Part shown: positions 1 to 12,283 of the stretch, piece after piece
Layout of the letters: each line of letters starts with the position of its first letter
How positions within the stretch are numbered: the stretch's first letter is position 1
Translations under genes and position numbers: made by a program
Assembly (NCBI RefSeq): GCF_000003815.2
Contig: NC_049980.1
Location: forward strand, 6,345,873 to 6,409,872
Length of the DNA stretch: 64,000 nt
Origin: Branchiostoma floridae
Lineage: Eukaryota; Chordata; Leptocardii; Amphioxiformes; Branchiostomatidae
Direction of reading: 5' to 3'
Notes under the pieces: generated by a model
Databases searched by the model: none
Seen by the model: only the letters and a program-made list of their open reading frames with translations
Told to the model about the DNA's origin: nothing

Positions 1-1227
1 ACACTGTGAGAATACGAACCAAACTCCAGACAGATCTATCACTGTTACACGGTGCTGCGAGCACACAGTTTGCATTCTGTATGTGCTTTGCATGTGTAAA
101 TCACCTTGTAACGTCTGTATAGTGACGTAAGATGGGGCATAAAAAACGCGGGAACACTGCCCCTTCCAAAGCCCATTGCCGTGCGATTTAATGGCCTTTA
201 TATTGCCCCGAGGATGTTACAATGTAGAAATGATTTTATGGGAGTCAGTGACCTCGATGAAACAATCCTTGACGCGTTCTAAGCTGCGAGCGTGGGCGTG
301 AGAGATGAAGCGAACACAGATCAAAGATGGCGTCTTTCCCCCGGTGGCAAACACACAATCCCCCCCCCCCCCTAAAATATTCACACAGCGTCCCAACAAA
401 TACCTTTCGTAACCTTACTTAAGGCAAACATGCAAGGGAGCACTAGTGTGCTTCCGTTGAAGGATGGCCCAGTGCCTTTCCTAGCAAAGGGGGCGCATGC
501 AGACAAGCTAAAGCGTGGGACCTCGGGCAGGATGGGTGGCATGGCGGTCACGTAACACGTGTATACCGGCAGGCGAAACTAAATCCAAACATCGTTTCTC
601 GTCACCATGTATGATGCTTAAAACCTGCCATACGAACATATTACGCATATTGTTTTCGAAGTGAATACAGACTTTTTTGTCACGTATTTGCAAAGGGCGT
701 CATCTTCAAGCAGATGTTTGGTTGTGACATGTATTTTACGCAAGTATGATGCTTTTTGTTACTTCAGACAAATAATGTAGTCTTAAACGAAAACTCTAAG
801 TAAAAAAGCAACTGCATTTGTTTAAAAACATGGAAAACGACGCAATGGTACGCACACATCTAGCACAGCTATTATGGGTATGCTGGGAGAATATTGTTTT
901 TCCCACGTAGGAAGTGCACCCCTCGCAATTTATCTGTCTCAGTTCACCGAACCGTACGATTTACACAGCCGTAAAGAACGTCTAGTATGAAGTCTCTCTC
1001 GGCAAATTACGACGGAAACGTCCCAGTGCAGCCCGCTTTATCAATTTAAAGCGTTCCCGATTGTGGACTCGGACAGATTAATGCGGCTGTATGTACCCGC
1101 CGCACGTTCGGCAACTCTAGACATGACGTCATCGTGGGAACTGGGGGAGACACTGCAGTGTGATCTCTCACTGTCAGTCAGCTGGCACGCGCGAGCAATA
1201 TCAATTATTGAAACGCTTTAATTTGGT

Positions 1228-1660
1228 GTAAACAACTGGGAGGCAGTAACGTTAGGCTCTAGCAGGCTCCATGGAACGCTGGAAAAATAGTACAAACTCA
1301 GGCCAAATGGACAATTTTGTCAGAGGAGCCGGCCAGGGATTAACGTTATATGAAAAAATTAGTTTGCGACGTAGGGACACAAACTGTACTCTCATTTCAT
1401 TTGCAGTAAACAGCTGGGAGACGGTAGCCTCTAGCAGGCTCCATAGGACGCTGGAAAGATTGTATGATAAGCAGCAAAATAGATAACATGCTATAGGAGT
1501 TAGCTGGACAGGCTAGGGAGTACCATTTGCGACGTAGAGACACAAGCTGTGCTCTCTGGTCAGCTAACTCCTCCGACATGTTATCTGTTGTTATTATCTG
1601 TCTTTTGGGCCAGTTTCTACTACTATTTTGTACCCATGGAGCCTGGTAGAGGCTAGAAAG
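1228..1660. repeat. Diverged local duplication with an inverted fragment
   Basis: A block beginning GTAAACAACTGGGAGGC at 1228 recurs, slightly changed, at 1405 (GTAAACAGCTGGGAGAC). Both are followed by a CTCTAGCAGGCTCCAT motif and by GCTGGAAA. A second block, TTTGCGACGTAG..GACACAA, occurs at about 1365 and again at about 1528. The period is roughly 165-175 bp. Near 1637 GGAGCCTGGTAGAGGCTAG is close to the reverse complement of the CTCTAGCAGGCTCC motif, so an inverted piece of the same element may be present. No coding content is seen. Confidence 0.7.
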
Positions 1661-3181
1661 TTGGCATACACTTTGATAAAGCGTATCGTATGAAGCCGTG
1701 TTCTTGAACATAAAGATGATATTCTTTCTTTATTTTCCGAATGTTGTGTGATCTTGTGTGGAAGAAGATATCGTAGCAACGAACACAATTCTGATGCAAC
1801 GTTTACCAAAACTTCCAACAGAAATCGTGATTTCTATTGTGACTATATATAACACAACACCAACTTCGGTACATGCCTGTTAACACATTGTACGTAAGGT
1901 ATTTAATGCTTTTCAAAGGGTCCAGTTACTGTTGGCAGTTACTATTGGTTATTGATGAACACAAACAAACAAACAAGCAAACAAACAATTCATCAGCCAG
2001 GCTGATGCACGTGCAACATCACCGGCATCAATTATTCAAACGTTTTCATTCCCTGTAAACATACATATGTATCCGGGAGACGGAAATGAAGCCCATTGAG
2101 TGTGAATTCATTCATTTGTCCAGGCCCTCTTTCGACCAGACATCGCTAGCTGAACGACGGTTAATTTCGGACTTGTGTGACTCCTGGCATCATTTTGGGT
2201 GATGCAATGTTAGTAGTATGTTTCAACAAAAGACATCAGAACACACAACAACAAACAAACAAAAAACGTTTAAAAAGAAATCGTTGTTTATTCATGTATA
2301 TGAAAAATCTGGTCAATCGGAGGTCGCAGCCTCTAATGTAAAAGGTTGTGTTATTCACTCCACGACGTACTTGTTACACAGAGCTCACCAACACACGTAT
2401 TGAATGTGCAAGTGCTTCCGGGAGGAGAGATACACATGGTGTAATGTTGAACTTGGACGTGTTTATATGTCACGTTGGTCTGAAATCCTGCCGCTGACTG
2501 CATTTGAGGACACAGATGCCCATCCCACACACTTGATTATTCAACCAAATGTAAATAGGGAGTAGGGAAGAAACACGGAGAAATTTAGAAGGGCACTGAA
2601 AAATATTTAGTAAGTTTTAACAACATGTTTTCTTCGATACTTACAATGCATTCGTTTCTGTCACACTTTTATACATGTAGAAATTTTTCACTATTCAGAT
2701 GATTAGATTTTCTGAATTCTTAATATCCTTTTTTTTTCTAAATTGAAATTGGCTAGTGTCGGGGCGTTTCTCAACAAGTGTACCTCAAGTTTGCAAGATA
2801 AGAAAATAAAAACTGCAGTCGTGCATGGCGGCCCCCCTCCCCACCTGCATAATTGGACATTGCTATCCACCCCTTTACGTTTACATTTAACGATCCGCTT
2901 GGTCTTACCCCTACCGACTATGGATTACTCTGGGTTTAGGGGATTTCACACCTCACCCATCCTCCAAGCCAGTTGGATTAGGTTGGCCGAGCTTCAAAAG
3001 TTTCATGGCTTCGTAGAAGGCGGTAATAAAATGTCCACATTCTTTGGATCAAAACAACTTTGTACAAAGGTGGAATGATGATTTATACAACGGGAACTGA
3101 TAAGAAAAGGACAGTTGAACCCCCGCCCCATTTGATTTTCTCTAATTATCATTGCCAAGGTTAACGTTACGTATTCTGTAC

Positions 3182-3275
3182 CGTGTGTGTGTGCTCGTGT
3201 GTGTGTGCTCGTGTGTGTGACCGCGCGCGCGTGTGTATTTGTGTGTGTGTGTGTGTGTGTTTGTGTTTGTGTTTG
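3182..3275. repeat. (GT)n-rich microsatellite
   Basis: A run of GT dinucleotides interrupted by GCTC and CGCGCG steps and ending in GTTTGT triplet-like repeats. It is a simple-sequence tract in the upstream flank. Confidence 0.9.
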
Positions 3276-4270
3276 TAGATAGTATAATTTAAGAAGCTGT
3301 CGATGGATTCTTTTTACATTCGCTTGGTAAGTAGCGATCGGGAAACAATGATCAGATTAGATAATGGGCCTCCTAGCGGTTTTTTAAGGTACAACAGCAA
3401 AACATCAGGTTTTGATATCTTACTCTCTTCTTTGGAATATCAATCGACCTTTTATGCTGACATCAGCCGACATGGTAGTTTCGATAACGGCCGTGCGGGT
3501 AATTTGATAATTACCAGATTGGTAGAGCAAAAGATATTGCGTTCGTGCAAGAGAAAGAGTAATTTTCTCGTCCATTCATTTTCTGTTATCTTCTAGATTT
3601 CCATCAAGATGTTTCATTGGGTAAAACTGCCCTCCCCAATCCACTGGGACAAGTCTAATATAGACAGTCCTGCACTGGTTACGTCCGGTATGATTTTGCC
3701 CCGCTAAAGTCTGATAAACAATCGCCAGTGTGGATGACTATCGCCGGCTGTTATATGACGGCAAGATGGCGATATGAACATCACTGGCAAGTGTTGCGCT
3801 TTCGATAATGTGTACTACCATCTAGGCTTCACCAGGCCTTCATACGGGGTTGTGGGTAGGGGAATTCGGCAACTATTGGGCTAATAATTGTCCAGCAGAG
3901 ATAAAGAGAGAGAGACTGTTAAAAGGCTAACGTTTCCTCTTGAACTGAGCGGGAGAATACAACCCTATGGTAGCCAAACTCCACTTACATGCGTATAGCG
4001 ACCTTAGTTATTATGGTAGATCAACGTAGTCAGTCATGATCAGTATATCACAAAACCACAGTTTACAATTTCAGATCGTTTCTCTGAAAAATTGCTGACA
4101 TTAGATTGTATCTAGTTTATGCTGTTTCATTTACATCTTTTGTTGCATGATGTTATCTTGTCTCCATGTTTGCAATATTGATAATTGATGCGTCTGCCTC
4201 CGCCAAGAAAAAAAGAATCGATGATTTTTTTTCGCCTTTTGCCAAGCAACCCGAATTAACCTTCCGCACG

Positions 4271-4355
4271 CCTGACCAATGGCAGGTGCGGACGGCTGCG
4301 TCATCGCCGGTGACGTCAGACGTAGGGCCCGTCTCCCAGTCAGTGCCGTGGTGCC
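4271..4355 (+). promoter_or_regulatory. Candidate MAP1 proximal promoter or 5'UTR with CCAAT box and CRE
   Basis: The 85 bases before the start codon are GC-richer than the flank. They hold a CCAAT box (4276-4280) and a full palindromic cAMP-response element TGACGTCA (4311-4318), followed by the Kozak-like context GTGCCATGGC at the initiator ATG. No TATA box is seen. CREs are common in neuronal promoters, which would suit MAP1, but CREB-type control is an inference. Because the motifs are so close to the ATG, they may lie in the transcribed leader instead of upstream of the start site. Confidence 0.5.
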
Positions 4356-4512
4356 ATGGCTGACGCCGCCTTATCCCCATCTACCGCCGGTCCTCCACAG
4401 TCGGACTCCGACACCATGGCGGACAGCAACGCCAAGGGCTATCTCCTAGCCATCGTCGGCGAGGTCGACTCGCCTGAAGCGCTGAGAGCGGCGGCTGAAG
4501 CCGTCGGAAGAG
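4356..4512 (+). CDS. MAP1: MAP1 exon 1 (N-terminus)
   Basis: Encodes 52 residues plus one base. After a Ser/Pro/Ala-rich leader comes KGYLLAIVGEVDSPEALRAA, which lines up with the first conserved strand and helix of vertebrate MAP1B (FYLLVVVGEI type). The start at 4356 has a strong Kozak context (GCCATGG). A second in-frame ATG at 4416 (CACCATGGCGG) is equally good and would drop 20 non-conserved residues, so the true start is uncertain. The exon ends at AGAG|GTAAGC, phase 1, and is completed by GT at the start of exon 2 to give Gly. It lies just downstream of a CRE and a CCAAT box. Confidence 0.9.
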
Positions 4513-5427
4513 GTAAGCTTCGAGGTTCTTCTTTAAAAAAAAAACTTTCGCGCCTTTCTTAATTATTACTGCTTCTATAATTTGGGTCAGAATTCCTGTA
4601 AGATGAGTTCACTAGATCTAAGGCACGAACTTGATGATTTAGCGGCGTCGACAAGTAGCGCTTATAAAATTGCACACTGTATATGGGTCCAAGCCGAACC
4701 GTGTTGCATTGGTGATCACGATTTTGCCCTTTTTTCCTATACCGGGGCGGGCACTCGGTAAACGTTATACCAGCAGCCTGCAATACAAATTCCCGTTATG
4801 ACAAAACTGCTTGCTTAAATCTGTTATCAGTCATAACATGAGAGTTTTATGTACCATAAATTTCTTACGCTGCATGAATCTAATAGTCTTTAACGGTAGG
4901 AATAAGCCCAGACCGTTGTATTGCGACTTGTGGCCTCACTGGCATCGATAGGACCTGTATACCCCATGGGGCCGGCGATTGATTGCATGAAAAATACATC
5001 TCCGTCAGAAATACATGTCCCCACGGAACTATACCGCTTCGCCTCCGGAATATATATTCAATTTCTCTCCAATACCCTGCAATATCTCACCCATACCTCC
5101 TCACCGAGACAAAAATATATACCAACTCAAGCAAGCGATTCAATTTTGTCGTTCTAAGTTTATTGGGCTGTATAGTAGTAAATAATTGAAGGCTGGAAGA
5201 GAGAGAGTGGAGGGATTCTGGCCCTTATTGCCTAATTGGTGCACCCATTACTTAATGCCCGCCACCTGTTTCAGGCCAGTAAGCTGGCACAATGGTGGGA
5301 GAGGTATTACAACTGGGGGGTCAATTGCGCACTTTGCAGGGGTCGCAGATAATGAAGCATGCCCCCATGAACCCCTGTCAGCTCGCTGGTTACGTGCTAC
5401 ATAATATGTGGGTCACTTAAACTTCAA

Positions 5428-5690
5428 TAGGAAAAATGTGAAAGAATTTATAAAAGTATAATTTTGAAAAAAAATTGTTTTTTATATATCTGATAGAAAG
5501 TGAGGAACTAATCATTGTTTGCAGCATAAACATAGCTTGATATTAAGGGAAGAAAGCAAGTGTGAAATAATTGATAAAAGCATAATGTTGGAAAATTTCT
5601 ATGTTGTATATATCTAATAAAAAATAAAGAAATAATTGTTTGCAGCATAATTATAGCTTGAAATGCAGGGAAGAATGCAAGAAAATACAG
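5428..5690. repeat. Two-copy tandem duplication (about 130 bp)
   Basis: The series TATATATCTGATAGAAAG, then ATTGTTTGCAGCATAA, then ATAGCTTGA, then GGGAAGAA recurs with small changes about 130 bases later, where TATATATCTAATAAAAAA precedes the second ATTGTTTGCAGCATAA. It is non-coding. Confidence 0.7.
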
Positions 5691-6546
5691 GGAAAAAGTG
5701 TAGTAATACCAATTTGTTGCCTAAGTTTTTGTGGCCCCAATAACACATATTTAGTAGTGAAAATTCTCAATTTTATAATGCTAGGACAACAAAACATAAA
5801 TTATTTTTGGGCCATTTTTTTCGATCATCTCATAATATCCCTTCAAACTTCTGCAAGCTTCTTGCCTTTCATTAGAAAAGCTTCTAATTTGATTATCATA
5901 TCAAGTGACACATAAATGAGATATTTGCTCATTTGCAATTCTCCATCAGCAGTGCTTACAGAATATGCAATTCAAGCTAAGTGAGGTAGTGCTTTATTAT
6001 GCAATCCACTGATAACAATTTTGTCAGCTTGCCAAAATGTCCAACACAGTAATGTTACAGACTATCATATATCTGTCGCTATGGGGTGAATTATGATTAT
6101 GCTGTGCCCAGACTTTGCCCTTTAGTGTCTGAATTATTGGACTTTTGCAGCAGAAATATGCAATAAAGTTGCGTTCATGTTCAAGTTTTGGAATTACTAA
6201 GAGTCTACTTTAAAAAGGTTGGCTGTCTTTCAAGAAATTCAGAGAATGTGTTAGGCTGTCCCATTCAATTAGTTTCCTCCCTAACTTCGAGGCATTTAAG
6301 TGTTGAACCAATGATTGCACATTTTCATCCCACAAGCTAGGTACAATTTTTTTTATGGTGTGCATGAGCCAACAAGGAAAGCGGAGCTCCTGCTCTAAAT
6401 TTGGGGAGAGAAAACTCTTTCACTAGTAAAATGCTTTTGATTACTGTTGGACACACACATAGTAAGATAAGTATGTGAGATAATGCTGGTTCATAAAAAA
6501 AATTAGATTTTATCAGGACAAAAATGACTGTAAAACCTACACGTGA

Positions 6547-6548
<2 letters not shown>

Positions 6549-6594
<46 letters not shown>

Positions 6595-6610
6595 TACACA
6601 CACACACAAA
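6549..6610. repeat. (CT)n / (CA)n compound microsatellite
   Basis: About 19 CT dinucleotides pass directly into CACACA repeats. The open frame that crosses it, reading as Leu-Ser repeats, is an artefact of the simple sequence. Confidence 0.95.
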
Positions 6611-7395
6611 TACATCAAGAACCAAAACCTGTGTGGTGGCTTATATCATATAAATCCCTGTAGAAACATCCAAAATGCTGCAAGGCTGATTCCAGGGCCT
6701 ACACATGCCAACTCCTTGGCTCTAGGGCTAGCAAGCCCCCTAGGAAATTCTGCACACAGTCCCCCAGGCATTGAGATCACAGGCTGGCATCCAGTCTAAC
6801 GGTATTACAGACAAAATGGTGACTCATCTTTATTCTGCAAAATTTATAGCCACTGACAATTAGTCTACCTTTTAATGTAAGTAAGATTTACCAGAGCCCC
6901 TCCTTTCTTCCAAAAGAGCAGCTGCCTGGAATATGTCATTGCTGTTCTTTTTAATGAAACCCCTTGGGGACTGTCATTTCTGTAAAACAGATAAGAGGGA
7001 TTCATCAAAATGCAGCCCCAGGATGAAGATGTCACATTGTATGACAGAAATTGTAGAACATGATCCTTTTTTGCGCTGTGGAATATATGTTATATAATAG
7101 GTATTGTCATCTTCTGCAATAACCTTTCATTTGCATCTCCCTGGAAAGACATTGTGATGAATTCAATACTGGATTTTATGAAATTGCTTAAGGATGGATT
7201 CTAAACTTAAGATGCAGCTGTCAGTACAAATTTCAGAAAAGTGTAAATTCAGTTGTTGTCTTTTTGGTTCAACTTCTTTTCAGTTTCATTCCATGCAACA
7301 TAGCAGACTAATTAAGGTTCCAGAAATAGCTAAATATATATTTAGGGAGGGGCATGCACATTTCTTGTTGGGGGCCAAGAAAGCTAGCAAAAATT

Positions 7396-8165
7396 AAGAC
7401 ATGTACATCTGGTCTTGATAGTTCATTAAGACATGATGTACATCTTGTCTTGACAGGTGTTTAAGACATGTACATCTGGTCTTGACAGTTCATTAAGACA
7501 CGAACATCTTGTCTTGACAGTTCATTAAGTCTTGACAGGTGTTTAAGACATGTACATCTGGTCTTGACTGGTGTTCAAGACATACACATCTTGTCTTGAC
7601 AGGTGTTTAAGACATGTACATCTTGACAGGTCATTAAGACATGTACATCTTGACAGGTCATTAAGACATGTACATCTTGACAGGTCATTAAGACATGTAC
7701 ATCTTGACAGGTGTTTAAGACACATCTGGTCTTGACAGGTCATTAAGTCATCTTCATGTTGTCTTGACAGGCATTAAGACATGTACATCTTGTTTGACAG
7801 GTCGTTAAGTCATATACATCTGGGCGTGACAGGTATTAAGATGTGAATTAAGACAAGTCTTGACAGATTTAAATTGAGATGTGTGCATCATACTGTAATG
7901 GGTAATAAGATGTTTATTTCTGGTCTTGACAGGCATTTAGACATGTAATTTTTGTCTTGACAGGCATTAAGACATATCATTTTTGTCTTGACAGGTATTA
8001 AGACATGTGATTTTTGTCTTGACAGGTATTAAGACATATCATTTTTGTCTTGACAGGTATCAAGACATGTATTTTTTGTCTTGACAGGCATTAAGACATG
8101 TAGTTTTTGTCTTGACAGGCACTAAGACATGTAATTTTTGCCCTGACAGGTATTAAGGCATGGCC
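7396..8165 (+). repeat. Minisatellite of duplicated exon 2 acceptor junctions
   Basis: About 24 imperfect units of 26-36 bases share the core CTTGACAG followed by G(T/C)(C)ATTAAGACATGTA. The last unit contains the true acceptor of MAP1 exon 2 (GCCCTGACAG|GTATTAAGGCATGG). The array therefore looks like repeated copying of the intron-exon boundary. The downstream half (from about 7920) has TTTTTGTCTTGACAGG, with a pyrimidine tract like a working acceptor. The upstream half has TACATCTTGACAGG, with a poorer tract. Units nearest the exon are most like the exon itself. Confidence 0.9.
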
Positions 8166-8248
8166 CAACCCTGCCATGAAGGAAGACGTCAGTACCGCCC
8201 TGAAGGACATGATGTCCCAGAAGCCTTCAGTCTCAGACGACATTCAAG
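8150..8248 (+). CDS. MAP1: MAP1 exon 2
   Basis: A 99-base exon reading G-IKAWPNPAMKEDVSTALKD and then MMSQKPSVSDDIQ. GIKAW matches the GIRSW of vertebrate MAP1B immediately after the exon 1 block, which fixes the frame. The acceptor is CCCTGACAG and the donor is CAAG|GTGAGA, phase 1 in and phase 1 out. The first 10-14 bases of the exon are shared with every unit of the upstream minisatellite, so the exon start is embedded in the repeat. Confidence 0.88.
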
Positions 8249-11200
8249 GTGAGAATATTGCACCCCTGGGTTTTAACCCTCAGCTTACTAAGGTAGCCAT
8301 TCTGCACTAAATTTGTACTGGTTATGGGGTTAGGCAGCATTGAGAAGGTTAAATTGAAGGTTAATTGAATACAAAGTATGGACATAGTATTATAGACATA
8401 GGGAATGGCAACCTTTGGCAAAACATGACAGTAAGTGTAAATTTACTGTTAACTACTTGTTGATTACTAACAGTACAATTTCAGTAAATTTTCAGTAAAT
8501 CAACTTTTAATGTATTACTGAAGCATTTAAGGTCTGGAATTGTAGGGATACTTTATGAGAAACCTTGTCAGACATTGCCTGTAAAAAGGTGGTATTTTAG
8601 AGTTGAAAATGTAACAGTCACATTAAGTGTCATTCTACTTACCTTTTAGTGCGTGTGAAAATTCTGCCATTATTATATATTGCATGTCTATAATATATTT
8701 AATTTTATCAAAACCCCACTATTGCTTAATTACTTAACACTGTGAGAGTTTATCAATTGAAGTTTGATGAATTAAATCTGAAGCCAAGTATGATAGTTCA
8801 CTGAAGTTCAACATGGTTACTTGTACTCATTACAACTGCACTACATTGTCACAACCAAATTTGGACATCTCGAGCCTGGATGTTCCATCTGTGTGTCCCA
8901 TACATGGACCGTTTTGGGGCCAAGGTCGCTTCCTCTCCAGTACTGAACATGGTTTTCCACTCAGTCGGATTGCTGGTAACCAGGATGTTTGGTTTGAAAG
9001 GGTCAGAGGTGCATTTTTTGCTCTGCATGTCACCAAAATCCATTCATGACAATCTCTAAAGGGGAAAGGCTCAGAGGGAATCAGATATAGTAGGGAGAAT
9101 GTCTCCTACCACTGTTGTTTCCCAGCCAACTGGTTATAATGTTATGTTGGCAAGAGACGTCTTATTTCAATCAGTTCATACTTTGAACTTTTTTTTAATG
9201 TTCAGCCTGCTTGTATTGCTTATGGGGCTAGGTAGCAGGGACAAGTTTAGGGGGGGGGGGGTCTACGATCATCCCCCTAAACATGTACAGTTGAGCCATT
9301 CTAGTATACTATCTAATCTGAGCACTCTCTTCTTCAACATAAAATCCTCAGTGCAGAGTCCCTTTCATGGAGTATGATTTAGGCAAATGCACAATTGGGA
9401 TTTCAGACCCATTTTTGTCAGTCTGGTATATCTGATTCTGCCAGCACTTGTGATCCTTTTGGCTAGTCCAATGTCATGACTCAAATGGGGGAGCAGATGG
9501 TCAAGTAGTTTCTTTAAGTGCACCACTTTCAGCATATTGCCCTCGAGCTGCTCTGCATGGATTAGTTCAAGACTCTTTATTTGAAGTGTTTGTCACTGTC
9601 TGCAGTTTGGTCTCCAGAGACTATATCTACACCCAGGCTTGCTGTAACATCTGTTAACAGCACTCTTTGTTGAGTATCCTTAATCTGATTAACAATTTTT
9701 GTAAATTTAAAGAACAGTTGAACCATTCATGCTCAAGAAGTATTATTCTCCATAAATGATAACTTAAAGGTAATGGTAGTTCACCTTTGTCTGTGGCAAT
9801 TTTAAAAAAAACACTGTATTTTGGAATATCAAGTTGACAGACGTTGGTTTCAAACTGCAATATTTTCAAAATATTACAATTGGAAACCACATCTTGATTT
9901 CCCTTCCTACCAAATAAATGATGTTTTTAAACATATGATCTGCAGGTAAAATGTGAACTAAATCACTTATATTAAGTGTTACTCATTGCAGTTGATGAGG
10001 GAAGGTTTTGCATGCTTTTATTGATGGTATAATCAGCAATATCAACGGCAGATACAAAATCTTTAATGTGAGAGCCCTTAACTTATTCTTCATTTTCATA
10101 CAATATGACAAATGCATTTCGTGACAGTCACTGTATCTCGCTGTAACGTTAACAACCGTATTTCATGCTCGTATTATGTCATGCCTAAAGACACAGTCAA
10201 ACAGTTCAGAAAAGGGATTATCTTCTAAAACCCCTTGACTAGCCTCACATGGAGGTCAAGTTCAAGTAGACATTGTCACCTTTCCCTTTGGTAGCCTCAG
10301 ATTTCTTAATGTGCTGTACAAAATACACATCCGCAATGGGGTTTAAGGCTTCCAGTGAGTTGTAAAACTATATAGGCTAGCCTTTGTGCTCTGATAGAGG
10401 TCAAGTTCAGGCCAAAGTATAGACAGCTCCCACATTCCCTCCAGGCAACTGTGCAAACTGAGTGTTTACCCCCAACAGTACGCTTGCCAACTGACCTCTC
10501 GCTTTGTACATGCACGCCGGTGAACCAAAAGGCATTCACCCTTCATGACTTGTGTAGAGACTGAGTCACAGCTTAGGCTTCAGATTCCTCATGAAACATT
10601 GATGACATGTGGGCCATTCAACAAATGGACTTTTCAGCCTGGGTTTGCTCTTTGGGGAAAAAGGGATTTGGGAAAGCTGTGATGACAGGAATGTGTTTTG
10701 GTAATGCTCATTGGTCCAGAACATTAAATGTGACCTGAGTAGAATGAAGCAATCAAAGGTTTTTAACTGTCAATACATCAGGGAGTTTATGGCTTTGATA
10801 TACCCTTGCCCCTCCCATAAAGCATTGTTTCAATTTGTTTTTATATTTTCTTTTTGTATTTTATGGGAGCAAAGGTCTAAGGAAACATATGAAATCATAT
10901 TCATCAAACAATTTTAGAGCACTAAAAAATCTAATAACTGATTCATTATTTGTCTGGAGCAACAGTTAAAATCTACTAAAATCTGAATTGTTTTCTGCTC
11001 AGGTATAACCACCCTTCATTGTAATACAATAGCTTTGCAGGCACAATATTTGCAGCATATCACACCAAATGAATCACACCGGAAATTTCTAAAAATATCT
11101 CATATAGCGTTACAGTGCACTATATCTAGAATTGAAATGAGAGCAGGTCTTTACTTAAAAACTATCAAGAAATGTCTGTCTTACCCATAACTTATGTCTC

Positions 11201-11312
11201 GTATAGTTGTAAATCGACAATGAGAACAATTTCCCCAAAAAGTTTTTTCTTCAAGCTTTTCTGATAAATTAAATCTCTAACAACAGTGCATTTTGCTGGT
11301 AGAACATCATTA

Positions 11313-12283
11313 TTAACCCTCAAACCACCGTATGGGGTCAAAACTGACCCCAGGCGTATATCAATGTGTGCCATTATGTCATTTCTGGTCGAAAACAAAT
11401 TTCCTTCCAGGAGTTTGTTTGTATATATGTCCTATAACTTATCTTAAGTTTTTACCGAGATTGGCTTATTGTTGATTAAGTTATCTTAGAAAGTTTATGC
11501 ATGGTCCAGTGGGGTCAAAACTGACCCCAGCATTTTTTTAAACAAACTTTTGCGACCCACACCTAAACTACTTATCGTAGGATCACCAAATTTTCAGAGA
11601 ATGATGTACATGTAAGCCAAAATTATTGTATTAACTTTTATGCCATTTTCATGGTATATGACGACATTATGACGTCATCTAGGTAATAACGGCCGCCATC
11701 TTGGATTTTGACTAATGACGTCATCAAATTAGCATAAATTATGAATATTGAGTCATGAAATTTACGTTTAATTTCATAAGATGTGATAAACAACTGTTAT
11801 TTGCCAAGAAAACCTTAAAACTTAAATGTTTAATACAAAATTAGAAAATTTCGTAATAAATATGTATGTCAAAATTCCGTTGCCATGGCAACATGAAAAA
11901 TGATGAACATACTTTGTTCACTGAAAATGTTTGCTATCAACATTTTTTAAAAAGTTACCAAGTTTGGTGGCCCTAGCATAAGCCATTCAGGCGCTATACG
12001 GCATTGAAGTCGGTACAGGCATCAAAAACCTCATTCCCGGTCTGTATAGCGTTGGTGCAAAATGTGGTCCTCATCATCTTTTGCATAAATTATGATGATA
12101 AGCTAGACATATTCTCACCTAATCATGTCAAATTATCCCACGTAGATTAATGAAACTATACATATATACAAATCACAAAAAGAGTCACACAAAAAACTGT
12201 ATTTGTACAAAACGTTTTGGGGTCAGTTTTGACCCCATACGGTAATCTACGTCACAAAAAAGCTTCGGTGGTTTGAGGGTTAA
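11313..12283. mobile_element. piggyBac-like non-autonomous DNA element
   Basis: A 971-base unit bounded on both sides by TTAA, the target site used by piggyBac transposases. The left end is TTAACCCTCAAACCACCG. The right end, CGGTGGTTTGAGGGTTAA, is its exact reverse complement over 18 bases. CCCT directly inside TTAA is typical of piggyBac ends. Inside each end, and once more at about 11510, lies the near-palindrome GGGGTCAAAACTGACCCC, sometimes followed by ATACGG or preceded by CGTATG. No transposase frame is present, so it would depend on an enzyme encoded elsewhere. Confidence 0.85.

Larger units (their letters stand above)
1..4270. other. Upstream non-coding region of MAP1
   Basis: No convincing exon is seen on either strand. 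The short open frames have no recognisable protein content and no paired splice sites. The stretch contains a poly-C run at 361-371, a local duplication around 1.2-1.6 kb, and a GT-rich microsatellite near 3.2 kb. A transcription start or 5' non-coding exon for MAP1 could lie here, but nothing in the sequence fixes it. Confidence 0.6.
4513..7395 (+). other. MAP1 intron 1, main body
   Basis: Begins with a strong donor, GTAAGC. It is AT-rich and has no recognisable exon. It includes a two-copy local duplication near 5.43-5.69 kb and a CT/CA microsatellite near 6.55 kb. The last 750 bases of the intron are a minisatellite listed separately. Confidence 0.8.

Noticed and set aside
6524-6799. Plus-strand frame with Leu-Ser and Thr-His runs
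   Set aside because: Crosses a CT/CA microsatellite and has no other coding evidence.
7543-7743. Minus-strand frame with Cys-rich CTCLNDLSR repeats
   Set aside because: An artefact of the intron 1 minisatellite, not a gene.
7396-8165. CRISPR-like array of short repeats in intron 1
   Set aside because: The units are contiguous imperfect copies without unique spacers, in an animal intron; they are a minisatellite.
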